Below the pieces are notes generated by a model, which was not told where the DNA came from, searched no databases, and saw only the letters and a program-made list of their open reading frames with translations. From Botryotinia globosa (taxonomy: Eukaryota > Ascomycota > Leotiomycetes > Helotiales > Sclerotiniaceae), in contig RCSZ01000019.1 of NCBI GenBank assembly GCA_014898425.1, positions 434,001 to 498,000 of the forward strand: a stretch of 64,000 bases of DNA, given 5' to 3'. This document shows, in pieces, positions 47,955 through 58,698 of this stretch (within the stretch, counting starts at the first letter, position 1; each line of letters starts with the position of its first letter). A program made the translations under genes and the position numbers.

Positions 47955-49521
47955 TGTTGCGGCAAGATAAACAGGCTATCGCTGCTCTGTTCCTCTCCGT
48001 CTCCTCCTCTCTTCCTAACAAATCCGAGTCTTAGTTGATTGCGCTCCGAGTCTCAAGATTCTGGTATTGAATTGGTGCCTTGCGCTAGTTGAATATGCGA
48101 TCAAGACGGTATGCATGGGCTTCACTTCCAGTTCAGGTCATTTCGAGTATAGAGCACACCATGTAGACGAGGGGGGGATCGGTCTATGTCGCCAAAGTTT
48201 TGTTCGTGATCAAGCCCTGGTTCTCGGGTGAATGCTGCGATGTTGATCGATCCCAAATCTCGAAACCTCACTCTAGCCTTGTAGAAATACAAATAATCAA
48301 ATCAAGTCCTCCCAATTAACGCCAATAAACCCCAGTTGATGATTCGTTTCGCGACTGCGATGCGTTGTCAAACGGTGGATAATCGCTGAGAAAGTGGTTT
48401 TCTAATCGTGCAAACCGCCTTGGAACATGGGCAGGGCTTCAGAATCGAGGATGAGTGGTATCAAATAGCTTCAACGGCAAATCCTTCTTTTCCCAAGGAG
48501 TGAATGTTGCAGATAGTTCGAGGTTTGACGCGCAGCAGGATCCCTGAATTCCCGAATTCCCTGTATATTGATATAAATTTCGAATCGATCTGTTGTCCAA
48601 GTTTTTGCTCCCCTATTTCCCCATCTAATGTCTTTGGAAATGATTGAGCTCGATCGATTGGGATTCAAGAAGAATCTCATAAAGAATCTCATAGAAAACA
48701 GGTTGTTGATTATGATGTTTACTTTCATCCAAAGTTTCTTGTCCTTTGTATGGTAGACGCGATGTGTTGCCGACCCCGACCCCAACCGCGTTCTGCCCCA
48801 CAAAATTTGCCAGACCGTTTGTTTCTCACGTGGTTCGATCTAAATCAGCACCTTGACTCGAGCTTGGGTCTCACTCAATTCTTTTTGGTCATTGCAGGTG
48901 ATATTGACTGTCAACAAAATAACGATGACATGATGAGACAATGAGATAATGAGATATATCAAACTTTTGCATTGTGGTTCATTATACCAAGTAGCACGAT
49001 ATAGCATACAGCTATTACTCATACTCTCTAGTGAAAGGTATGACAAGATGGCATACCAGTAGTTTGCTGCTTGTCTAGTCATAAAACTGTCAGATCTGCT
49101 GTCCTCTTTATTCATCTTAATCCTGTGAAACTACTGCTAGTTCTCCTCACCATCTAAGATTGCCTTTCTATATATATAGTGTTTGCAGAACAAGCAATGA
49201 GCTGTACAGACGTTGCTGTCATGAACATGACCAAATATGACTCGCTTCCAGGGCGGAGAAAATGGAGGCTATGATACCAGTTGCTGGTAAACCCTCACAA
49301 ACCATCTAATTTGCTATGCTCTGCTATGGTGGTCAAGTGCACCTTATGAATTTGACAACAGTTCAAAAGCAAGCTCTGAGAGTGTTCGGTCCAGCCGAGT
49401 CAAACCTACGTCTAGAAACCCTTATATGTAGTCATTATGCAATGGTCTTTACGTTTTTATCAGTATCTTTCTTACATTCGTTTGGTTGCTTATACACCAG
49501 CAATCATTTTTCGTTCTCGCC
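47955..49521. other. Divergent intergenic region upstream of the sirtuin gene
   Basis: 1.6 kb with no supported gene. It holds promoters of the sirtuin gene (-) and the Trp-rich gene (+). Near 48665-48690 and 48540-48560 short direct repeats occur ('AAGAATCTCATA' twice; 'GAATTCCC' twice). Confidence 0.5.
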
Positions 49522-50222
49522 ATGCCAGAAAAGAAGAAAAATTTACAGTTCATTTGGCCCAAAGACGGTCCCAAAGGTCGTGGTCATCGAGGATTTCTGG
49601 GAAGGCTCAATAACGTTGTGACGAACAAGGGACCAGATATCTTTGTCGGGAAACAAGGAAGCAGAATTAGTCCCGATCGATGGCAGAATTGGTAATTCTT
49701 GTAGCGAAGATATCGCATTTGATCTAGCTGACTCTCCATCAGGGATTCTTACCACGATGAAAATAAGCATAAACAAGAAGTAACCGGAGCCTTCTCAAGA
49801 GATTTCAAAAGATATGATCCACATACGCGAAAATATGTTGAATGGGAACAAGCTCAAGATTGGAATGGTTATGGAATCGGGAATCATGCATGGGAATATC
49901 CACGTTTAACCCTGGATGAATACAACAAAATTTACAAGGCCTATCATCAAGGTCGACGAATTGATCCTTCCAAGTTCAAAGATTGGAATCATAGCGGTCC
50001 TAACGTAAGTATCCTTTTGTGCGTGGAGTTATTGGTGGCTGAAAAATGATGCAGAGATTCCGTCAAGAATACGATAGTTTTTGGCAAAGTGCTCATCGAA
50101 GAGGAGAAAATTATAAATATGGCTGGAACTATTTGCGGGGAGAGAATAATCCATGGTTGAGAATGCATCAACAATGGCCTACAGATCTTGATACTTGGAT
50201 GGCGATGCGTGGGATGTGGTAG
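49522..50222 (+). CDS. Trp-rich hypothetical protein
   Basis: Three exons, 49522-49691, 49743-50004 and 50055-50222, give 199 residues; introns are 51 and 50 bp and keep frame (WQNW-DSYHDE and GPN-RFRQEY). No family is recognised. The protein is small, basic and very rich in Trp, Tyr, Asn and Arg, with about 14 tryptophans, many after a polar pair ('VEWEQAQDWNGYG', 'KFKDWNHSG', 'KYGWNYLRGENNPWLR'). It has no signal peptide, so it is probably intracellular. The exact closure of three exons with short introns is good evidence that it is real. The nearest upstream in-frame extension would begin in the leader and is not used. Confidence 0.65.
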
Positions 50223-51996
50223 ATGCGGATAAATTTGTTTAAGGGAGGGTAGATTTAAAGAACCGTGTGACGTATCAGGTTGTTTCTTGAAAGCGATTCT
50301 CTGCATGATTAAGAGTGGTTTCGTTATTGGTTTCGCATATAGATTTTATCAAAGTTGATCAGTCTTGAGCATCACAAATTGCAATATAGTAGCTAGACCT
50401 CATGTAAAAATATGTGAGCTCGGTTAGAAATACTTCACATAAGAGTGGTTCTTTTCTTTCCATTGGTTACGATAGCGGTCTCGTGCATACCCAGCACCTA
50501 CTAGGTAAAAGTTATGACCCAATGAGTCATTATTCACCTTAAAGATGCAAAACCATACCTATCTCCGGCTTACTTCATCTCCAGATATTTACAAGCACAC
50601 AATGTATGCCTGTTAGACACTATCTAGCATCTACCATTGCGCTGTGTAATACTCAACAACAAACGAACCATAGGATATGCTATCAACAACATTTACCGAA
50701 ACACAACGATATGCCTCCAGACATGTGAAATCCCACAACCAACAACCAATCAAACCCGCATTTGGAATCACAATCAACTAGTCACTAAAGTATTCACCCA
50801 GCTCCACACCTCTCGAATTACTTACCCCAATCACACTATCAAATACACCATCAAATACACCATCAAACACACACCCCCAAATATCCAAACATATCTCCCG
50901 CTTCCCAACTCGCCTCTGTAACTATTCACTTCCAAGCCACCACACCCTCCCACATCAAAGCCCCTATCAACAACAGCACCACCCGCTCCCAACAAACCAT
51001 CTCTCCCACCCTCACCCTCTAACCCAGCCAACTCTTCCCCCCAGCACCCTAACACCCTCCCCAACACCCCCGGAACCCCCCTCTCCATCCGCACTCTCCT
51101 CCTCAGCTCCCCCCTCCTCACAACTTTCCACTGCAGCTTCTAGTATCCTTTCTCTAACCTCCTATTACACACCCTCCAAACCCCTTCTCCTTCCTCTTCC
51201 CTATACACTCCATCCATAACCATCTCCCTATCTCCCCATCTCCCTATCTCCCCATCTCCCTATCTCCCCATCTCCCCATCAAACCCCCATCTTCCACCTC
51301 AAACTTCTAATACCCCACCATCAACAATACCCCCTCACAAAACCTCCACATCCAGACTAATTTCAATAGCACGAGGAAAGAAATACAACCCATATTTACA
51401 GAGCTGGGATATGATTTAAGAAGAGTAATAAAGGTACATATTCCAACAACGTTTTCAGTAGGCAGGAATAAGATTGTGAATCCGATTGGAGGAAGAGGGT
51501 TGAGATGAGTGTGGTGATGGGGTGGATGGGGGAGGTGGAGGGGAAGGGGGAGTTGTAGAGGATTTTGGTGGGGAGTGTGAATAGGACTAGTGATTGAGGA
51601 TGAATTGGAGATTTACTGAGAAATGGTAGAGAGTAATTGGAGAATAGAACTATAATGGAAAAGCTTTAGCAGCAAATAACATGACCGATTCGCTCGAATG
51701 TGACTTGGATCTTTAACTTTATGAGGCATTCCTTACTAGTGCATCCCAAGAGTTCGATTGGAGAGATCGACGGATGCAGAGATATATTTATGAGTTCTGA
51801 TTCAAAATTGATTGTTCGCTTGATAGAAAAATCTTTCCATCCTACTCCACACAAACAAGAGCAACAAACCAATCTCCATTATCCTATGAATGATATCTCT
51901 CTCTTATGATCCGAAAAGTCCAAGATCTTCAATTCCATTACATCATCTCAAATTCATCTTCTCCCTTTTGTTTTAGATCTCCTCCAGAATTCCTCT
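50223..51996. other. Convergent intergenic region with C-rich repeats
   Basis: No gene supported. 50640-51300 is strongly C-rich on the plus strand with simple repeats: CCATCAAATACA units at about 50837-50872, and alternating TCTCCCTA/TCTCCCCA units at about 51225-51280. 51500-51560 is G-rich. Flanking genes converge here. Confidence 0.55.
51225..51280. repeat. 8/16-bp minisatellite (TCTCCCTA/TCTCCCCA)
   Basis: About seven octamer units that alternate in one base, forming a 16-bp higher-order repeat. Confidence 0.8.
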
Positions 51997-54102
51997 TCAG
52001 CTTCCCAACCCCCAAATCTCTCCCCACCTCCTCCAATCCCCCTCAATCGGCCCATTCAACCTCCCAAACCTAGCTCCTTTCCCCGTATTCGCCTCCGGTA
52101 AACAAATCCACTCCCTCACACTCCCCGGTATCTCTTCTCTCACATGACTAATGCAAAGAAGTGCTTGATTCTGATCCAATCCTTTCACTTTTACTCTCCC
52201 TTCCTTTGAGATATTTGATTCAACAATCTGAAGATTCTGCGCTTCTATCTCCCTTTCATTGACAGACAACTCGTGTTGAACGTGTGCGAATCGTTTTTTT
52301 TCGCCATGGGCTAGGAACAAAAGACATCGATCACGAACACCATCATCCATACCGCTGAATGCTTCATCTAGAATGACTAAATCTGGTGCTTTGATTATGG
52401 CCCGAAGGAATAGTGCTACTCTTTGAGATGAAAATGGCATTTCGCGAAACAAGATATCATCAGCCCATGATAGAGATTCATTCCCATTATCTTGACCAGT
52501 AGCTCCTCCTAACCTCAGATCTTGTTCAAACCATCTCAATGATGCATCGATGCGTTCATTCGCATTATCATTTAATTTTGGTATTCCCATAAAAGTATCT
52601 GCCCAAGCATTGGCGAGAACCTTCCTCAAAGTCAAATTACGAGGAATGTGATTATGAATCTCGGGACTGGAGTGACCAATTCTGGATTGGAGATCAAAGA
52701 TCGATATCCCAGGCTTTCCAGGTTCGGGTACTCTAGACATTCCAAATAGACGGATGGGAAGAGAGTAGGTTTGAGGGTGATCAGAACAGATCAGAGACAG
52801 AAGAGTTGTTTTCCCAGAACCATTGGGACCGAAAATACCCCATCTCTCACCTCTTTTGACGTTCCACCATAAGCCGTCTTTCTCGGCACCATTTACTGTC
52901 TCAGTCCAGTTACCAAGAACAGATTTATCTCCATACTTTACTCGAGCACCTTCCATCTCGATGAGTGCTTCGCCCGTCTCCGATGGCTTGATATCATTCA
53001 GAGGGTAACCATCACGACTTATCGGACCTGCGCTTTCTGGAACAATCTGTGCGGTGACAGTGGAACTGCCACCTGTAGCCACACTTTTCTCAAAGCTAGG
53101 CTGCTCAATCCCCTCCAAAGTCAACTTCCTCCCAATCTCCTTCAAAGACGACGGCGTCAAATGGAGACTCAAATCATCACTTCCATCCCTACTCCTCTCA
53201 ACATGATCTCTCAATTGATCCAGAACATCATCCTTTGGTCCCAAGAAAGCAACTTCGCAATTTCCCTTCAAATATACCAAATCCGTAATCCAATGCGGTA
53301 TAGGATCCTGCGGTCTCAACGACAAAACAAGTCTCGGAGTATTCACCTTGGCCAATCGATGCAACATCGGACTCAAAGTCAACAACGTAGGAGGATCCAA
53401 TCCCATAAAAGGTTCATCCAAAAGCAAAACTTCTGGATTTTCCAACAACGCTCTCGCAATTCTCGATCTTCTCGTTTGTCCATTACTCAGATTCGATACC
53501 GGCATATTCAACAACTCCCCCAACCGTAAATCATTTATCACACGAACGAGTATCTCGGGATCAAATCCACTGCCATCTATCTTCGTCGAAGGATTGAGCT
53601 CCGTATTCCCTTGTAGATAATCCCACACACTAAAATCTGTATCCTCTCTCCGCGACTCATATCTCGCACTCAGATATGCGCTTTTCGGAGCCTGTTTTCC
53701 TAATCCTTGTTCCCCATCAAATCCCACATATTTGATTGCCTTGGTCGGAGTTCGTGGCTTGGAGGCATCGCTACTGAGGTATGGATATGAACGCGCTGTT
53801 GGCGGAATACATACAAGACCTCCTCTTAAAATCTGCAATAATGTAGTTTTCCCAGACGATGAAGCTCCAAGTATCGCCCAATGTTTCTCCCCTTCTGAAA
53901 ATGAAGGTATCTCAAAGTTCAATTTCTCGAATAGAGCAGTATTCGCATGTCCGGGAACATGATGATGTGAATTTGGATGATGTCGATAAAATGTGCCATT
54001 GTTGATCCTAACGATTGGTGGATGAGTTGTCCTTGTACTTGTACTTGTGCCATATCGACGCAGCGGCAAAGTCTTGTGATTCCATATCATAGGTCTCCCC
54101 AT
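51997..54102 (-). CDS. Soluble tandem ABC ATPase, possibly mitochondrial
   Basis: Single frame; from the first ATG at 54102 it encodes 701 residues. Two ABC ATPase domains and no membrane segments. Domain 1 has Walker A GASSSGKTT (79-87), signature LSNGQTRR and Walker B 'VLLLDEPFMGLD'. Domain 2 has Walker A GPNGSGKTT and Walker B 'LVILDEAFSGMDD', but its signature is degenerate ('EMPFSSQRVAL' instead of LSGGQ). This layout matches the uncharacterised yeast YDR061W group and bacterial ModF-like proteins. The N-terminus is basic with Thr/Ser and Arg (LPLRRYGTSTSTRT), a possible mitochondrial presequence. The frame stays open upstream of 54102 to about 54230, so an extra 5' exon cannot be excluded. 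Substrate unknown. Confidence 0.8.
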   Translation of the reverse strand: MGRPMIWNHKTLPLRRYGTSTSTRTTHPPIVRINNGTFYRHHPNSHHHVPGHANTALFEKLNFEIPSFSEGEKHWAILGASSSGKTTLLQILRGGLVCIPPTARSYPYLSSDASKPRTPTKAIKYVGFDGEQGLGKQAPKSAYLSARYESRREDTDFSVWDYLQGNTELNPSTKIDGSGFDPEILVRVINDLRLGELLNMPVSNLSNGQTRRSRIARALLENPEVLLLDEPFMGLDPPTLLTLSPMLHRLAKVNTPRLVLSLRPQDPIPHWITDLVYLKGNCEVAFLGPKDDVLDQLRDHVERSRDGSDDLSLHLTPSSLKEIGRKLTLEGIEQPSFEKSVATGGSSTVTAQIVPESAGPISRDGYPLNDIKPSETGEALIEMEGARVKYGDKSVLGNWTETVNGAEKDGLWWNVKRGERWGIFGPNGSGKTTLLSLICSDHPQTYSLPIRLFGMSRVPEPGKPGISIFDLQSRIGHSSPEIHNHIPRNLTLRKVLANAWADTFMGIPKLNDNANERIDASLRWFEQDLRLGGATGQDNGNESLSWADDILFREMPFSSQRVALFLRAIIKAPDLVILDEAFSGMDDGVRDRCLLFLAHGEKKRFAHVQHELSVNEREIEAQNLQIVESNISKEGRVKVKGLDQNQALLCISHVREEIPGSVREWICLPEANTGKGARFGRLNGPIEGDWRRWGEIWGLGS

Positions 54103-54719
54103 TGCGTCTTGATATAATTGGAATTTCCATCTTGAAGAGAAGAATTGAGTCACTTGTGAAAAAGGGAAAGAGAACCGACCCCGGAACGCGGGGAAAGCTT
54201 TTGATGATCCACCATTAAAGCCTGTACCTGGACTTATTACTACAAGTCAGTATTTGCAGGTTATTTTGGGGTATAAATCGATTGACTAGAAAAGGTGATA
54301 CTTATTCTTACTTGGATACAGTAAATCAGTCAACACACCAAATAAACTCAAAAATATCAATTGGATTGAATGAAAGTGTAGAGTAGATTCCAAGTGTTCT
54401 TTCTACCTCTTCAGTTATTTTTCAGATAAAGCTGATAAACAGATAAGGTTACCAAGCATCCTTATCAAAACCTTAGCGGCGCTTAATTCCGACCCGTTCC
54501 ATTTCGCGCTTACACGTCTTCCATAGAGCAGCCTGAAGCTCTACCATAAACAGCTCCCCCATCATAAGACCTCCAGCTATATCAAGAATCAAGAATCCAG
54601 CTTTCCAACCACCATTGTCAAAAGAGTATTTGGAAACTCACAACTTCTTTCCAAAATCGTCAATTCACATACTGCACTCTACTACATTTCTAAATCTAAA
54701 TAGAAAAAAATAATTCAAG
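54103..54719. promoter_or_regulatory. Bidirectional promoter between ABC ATPase and ump1
   Basis: 617 bp between two divergent genes. No TATA box near either start and no Rpn4-type proteasome element (GGTGGCAAA) was found by eye. Confidence 0.45.
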
Positions 54720-55482
54720 ATGGTAAGTTTCCCAACCCTCTCTCTATCCATCTCTCTACACACCTACACACCCACGTCCCCAACAACCATCCTCTTCCAC
54801 TTCCTCCCTCTCTCTCTCCCATACCTCAACTCCCAAACTAACACCCCTCCCCACAGGCAATGCGCATCGCCCCCTCCGCCTCGCACACCAGCACGCACAC
54901 ACACCTCCAAGAAGCCTCCCTCGGCGCCCCCTCGGCCCCAGGTCTGCACGACACACTCCGCCACGGCGTCGGGCCAACCCAAAGCTCCTCGCTCTCCACC
55001 CTCCCCGACTCCTCGCACCCGCTCGAAAACCGTCTCAAGAAATGGGAATCCACGCAAGAATCCCTCAAGATGGCTTCTCTGCGTCGCACTTTCGGCATGA
55101 GCGAACCCATCCGTAGAGGTATGGAATTGAAGATTACGAGAGAGGGCGAATGGAGACCGCTTGCGCTTGGAGGTGGTGGACCGGGTATGTGTTTATTTTT
55201 ATTTTTATTTTGATATAATGGGTTTGTGTTATGTGATACGATCTCGAGAATACTAAAACAATGAGAGATCCGCAAACGAAAGATCAGTTGCGAATGAAAC
55301 TCAAGATGCAATACACTATCAAAGATCCAAAGCTAATATCTATCAATCTAGGTCTCCACGAAGAAATTCTACGAGGATCCGACACGACGATTAGCTGGGA
55401 AGATGTATTCAAAGGTGACGAGACAAGGACATTACCCGGTTTCCACGAGGAAGTGGAGAGGAAGGTTAAGATGGGCTTCTAA
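54720..55482 (+). CDS. ump1: Proteasome maturation factor Ump1/POMP
   Basis: Three exons, 54720-54722, 54857-55184 and 55352-55482, give 153 residues; the first exon is only the start codon. Introns are 134 and 167 bp. Ump1 is a short-lived chaperone that helps join 20S half-proteasomes and is degraded as the first substrate. Family features: an unfolded N-terminus (SAPGLHDTLRHG), 'HPLENRLKKWESTQESLKM', 'LRRTFGMSEPIRRGMEL', and the C-terminal half 'LHEEILRGSDTTISWEDVF' ending in a charged helix. If the first intron were retained, ATG 54860 would start a protein two residues shorter. It is divergent from the ABC ATPase gene. Confidence 0.88.
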
Positions 55483-56466
55483 ATCAGATGCTAGACCTCT
55501 ATCTTTCTTCCCTGACTCTGAATCATGATGGAACGGGATGTGGACATGGATTTAATACAAGCAATCGATATTGATGGATGCACAATTTCATCTTGCAGTG
55601 AGAATGATGAATGATAGATGAGCATCTGGAGTGAAGGAAAGAAGATTGTTGTTTGCTCGCTTGCTGCTTGCTGCTTGCTTGTATTTTCATTTTCTTATCA
55701 CGAAAATACCAAATTCCAATATGTGATAAGGCTGAATGAAGAATACCATACCCTATCAGACCACAGCTTCTCGGTAACATGATGAAATGCGATTTGGAGA
55801 TGTCTCAGAAGTCCTCATCCAAAAAGTCAAAGTCAAGCAAAGAAAATATTCGCTCTTGCGATCCAGAACATCATCTGTCCTATATTGTTCCTAACAAATT
55901 CCTAAGTTCCCTTTCAAATATTTCACCTTGCCCAAACGCTAACCATGTCGCCCGCTATCAATCATATCAATCAAGAAAAATCAATTCGCCAATCATTCCT
56001 CGGTTCACCCCTCCGCCATCTTTCACACTCCATGCGCAGCTTCCTGATGTCCTAAAATCCATATATGATCACACATCCATCTTATTATACACAACACAAC
56101 ATACAACCCGCTCTCGTTCTCGTTCTCGCCCAGTCCGCCTTCACCCGCTCAAATGCCGTATTAACAAAGCTTCACATCTGATATGATGCCATGACCCTTT
56201 TATTTGAAAAACGCTCGATAACCCGTATAAAGAAAGCAAAATAGGGGAAAAGTCACCCTTCAATCAAATTGAACCCGCAACGCCATTTTCTCGCTCGTGA
56301 TGTGCCCATTCTGTTGGGTGACTTGGGTTGTGATGTATGTGCTTGGCTGTATCTTTGTTCAATGAATTGGAGAATCATGTATACAAGTAGATTCCCCTTT
56401 CGACGCTTTCCATAGACAGAATTCGGTTTAGTTGGTACGAAAATGGTGACTCTTGAATGATTGGAT
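55483..56466. other. Convergent 3' intergenic region
   Basis: No gene supported between ump1 and the UBL3-like gene. The short open frame 55779-56186 is Ser/Arg/His-biased by composition and is not called. Confidence 0.5.
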
Positions 56467-57583
56467 TCAGAGAATAACACATCTGCACCCAGCATTGCTT
56501 TCTCCATCTTCTCCTCTTCCTCGACCCATAGACTTCGCTTTTGATGCATCTTCCTCGTCGACTATGTCCTGGGGTCGGATAGTCATATGTACCACATTTG
56601 ATGTTTCGGGGTTGAATTTACATGCTATTAGGAGTGGGTGTTAGCTAAATGCATTGCAACATTGACCAATCACAGTCCTCGTCATAGAAATGTATTGGAC
56701 CAAGAATTTCAAGTGCCTCTGATATCAGGTCAAGGCACTCGAACATGCAAATTGTAAATCAACAAAACGTACCTTTCAGAGGATCCTTATCATCCAACAG
56801 CCTCCCAAAGAATATCAATCGTATACTGGTTGGACTACTCGGCTTCGTTTCCCATTCGTCTCTCCATTCCCTTAGTATTAACTCCTTGAGCGTGTATACA
56901 CTAATAGTAAGAGGATCCTTCTTTCCATCTTCCGTAACACCGGGTACCGCAACAGAGCGTTTGGTCAGATATTTCTCATCGATCTTATATGGATGGCGCG
57001 CGCCAGATGTAAGCAGCAAGGTAATCAAGATTCTGGGCCCTCCATCAGCAGGTGGTGGTGGTGTTTTGGTGATCTCAAGAGAGGGACCGATAGCTTCTGA
57101 ATTCATTCGTGGTCGCGAAGGTGAAGATTCTTGAGCGTCGGAGGATGATTCGGTGGCAGGGGCTTTACCTTCGCTTTTCGACATCGTTGGTGGCGGCGCA
57201 GGCGCAGGATCAATAAAAGAGGTTTCTTCGTCTGTAACGGGTTGCGCGGTCAATGCTTCTTGTGATGTAGAACCACCATCCCCAACAGAGGCATTTTGTT
57301 TTGATGAGTCCACCATCTCTGTCGTGGGATTTGTTCTTGTGGGTGTTGTTCTTGTGGGTGTTGTGGGTAAAACGGAGGAATTTGAAGGATGGGATGGATA
57401 ATCGGATGTTATTGGCGATGTTTCCGGAATCGAAATATCATTTAATAGACCCGACGTTCCTGTGACAAGCTTTGAATTTTTTGCAGTGTCGAGATGATCC
57501 ATCTCGACTGGAGCCGTATTTAATGACAAGTTTGTGGTTTGAATGGGATCAAGTCTATGACCTGCGGCCGATGTTGAAGTCAT
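56467..57583 (-). CDS. UBL3/MUB-like prenylated ubiquitin-fold protein
   Basis: Two exons, 57583-56773 and 56624-56467, give 322 residues; the 148-bp intron joins DPLK to CKFNPE (A at the junction). Residues 1-183 are Ser/Thr/Pro-rich and disordered, with TPTRTTPTRTNP repeats. The ubiquitin-like domain spans about 184-290 (RILITLLLTSGARHPY..., TLKELILREW, IRLIFFGRLLDD, 'NVVHMTIRPQD'). The chain ends in GCRCVIL, a CAAX box; Leu at the last position favours geranylgeranylation. Membrane-anchored ubiquitin-fold (MUB/UBL3) proteins end the same way and sit at the plasma membrane, where they recruit E2 enzymes and affect sorting to vesicles. The long N-terminal extension is extra compared with animal and plant members. 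Confidence 0.85.
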
Positions 57584-57890
57584 AATGGCGAATGGATTGG
57601 ATTGGTTGGGTTGGGTTGGGTTGTTTCTGAGGTGCAGGATGAGAAGTGGAAACGGGGTATCTTAGCATCTAATGCCCCATGTAAAATGTACCGTGAAAAT
57701 GGGGGGGATCCACGGCTTTGGGCGGAATAAGACGGTGATTGATTGATATATCTGGGGAAAGCCGTTTCTTTTATGTACAAAGTATCGTTTTAGTCTGCCA
57801 GAGCTGGAAATGGAAATGAAGGGATTCCAAGTATTTGCTGTCTATATGTGAAGAAGAGGTCAGAAGAGGCAGATTAAGTTTGAGTGAGAA
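57584..57890. other. Promoter of the UBL3-like gene
   Basis: Upstream flank of the minus-strand UBL3-like gene, with GGGTT repeats near 57605-57622. No further feature. Confidence 0.4.
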
Positions 57891-57892
57891 TG

Positions 57893-58020
57893 GAGAAGAG
57901 AGGGAGAGGGAGAAGGAGAGGGAGAGGGAGAGGGAGAGGGAGAGGGAGAGGGAGAGGGAGAGGGAGAGGGAGAGGGAGAGGGAGAGGGAGAAGGAGAGGG
58001 AGAAGGAGAAGGAGACGAGA
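57893..58020. repeat. (GAGAGG)n hexanucleotide array
   Basis: About 120 bp of a purine-only strand made of GAGAGG units with a few GAAGGA variants. Open frames across it (Arg-Glu or Arg-Gly repeats) are artefacts of the repeat. Pure polypurine tracts of this kind can adopt triplex structures. Confidence 0.95.
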
Positions 58021-58349
58021 GAATTATCAACAAATACATACCAAATACAATATATATAGGAAGGACGTTTGATGTGGGTGGACAGTTGAATTGGCTTTCG
58101 TGAATTGAATTACTGTATTATTCTTGGTATGAACTGGATACTGGGACTTGGGAATCCATTGATTGTTGATTGAATTGATCCTTTGTGATTGAGATGTTTG
58201 AAGGATATTCTCCGAGGTGGTGAGATAATTCAATACTGTACTTGGTACTCGGATCTCTCTTCACCTCCACTCCAGCTCTTCACGTAAATGTTGTTTTCGG
58301 CTTCTTCCTTCCTTCCTTTCCATGTCTCTCCTTTTCTCTCCCTTCTGTT

Positions 58350-58388
58350 TTCAGTCTTCAGTCTTCAGTCTTCAGTCTTCAGTCTTCA
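58350..58388. repeat. Heptamer (CAGTCTT)n array
   Basis: Five and a half perfect copies, leading directly into the 30-bp repeat whose first bases share the same AGTCTTC sequence. Confidence 0.9.
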
Positions 58389-58493
58389 CTCTCTTTAAGG
58401 CAGGTACGGTAGTCTTCACTCTCTTTAAGGCAGCCAAGGTAGTCTTCACTCCCTTTAAGGCAGGTACGGTAGTCTTCACTCTCTTTAATAAGG
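58381..58493. repeat. 30-bp tandem minisatellite
   Basis: Three full and one partial 30-bp units that begin AGTCTTCACT and contain TTTAAGGCAG; units differ at only a few bases (for example CAGGTACGGT or CAGCCAAGGT at the end). Confidence 0.93.
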
Positions 58494-58570
58494 CAGAGCA
58501 AGGTTAAAGGCAATAATACCACCCGTTCGTACTCTGGACTAAATCATTATTAATCACTTCCAACTTACTT

Positions 58571-58622
58571 CCAACTTCCATCTTCCATCTTCCATCTTCC
58601 AACTTCCATCTTCCAACTTCAT
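58571..58622. repeat. TTCCAAC/TTCCATC heptamer array
   Basis: About seven units of TTCCA(A/T)C. Confidence 0.85.
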
Positions 58623-58629
58623 CCATCCC

Positions 58630-58698
58630 ACTCACTCACTCACTCACTCACTCACTCACTCACTCACTCACTCACTCACTCACTCACTCACTCACTCA
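58630..58698. repeat. (CTCA)n tetranucleotide array
   Basis: About 17 perfect CTCA units. Confidence 0.95.

Noticed and set aside
54103..54153. Extension of the ABC ATPase to 54153
   Set aside because: Begins at GTG; a eukaryotic ATG is at 54102. An upstream exon remains possible.
57835..58072. Arg-Glu and Arg-Gly repeat frames
   Set aside because: Produced by the GAGAGG array; no start context or unique sequence.
58322..58507. Frame with KAGTVVFTLF repeats
   Set aside because: The 30-bp minisatellite is a multiple of three, so it stays open by chance; no domain or homologue recognised.
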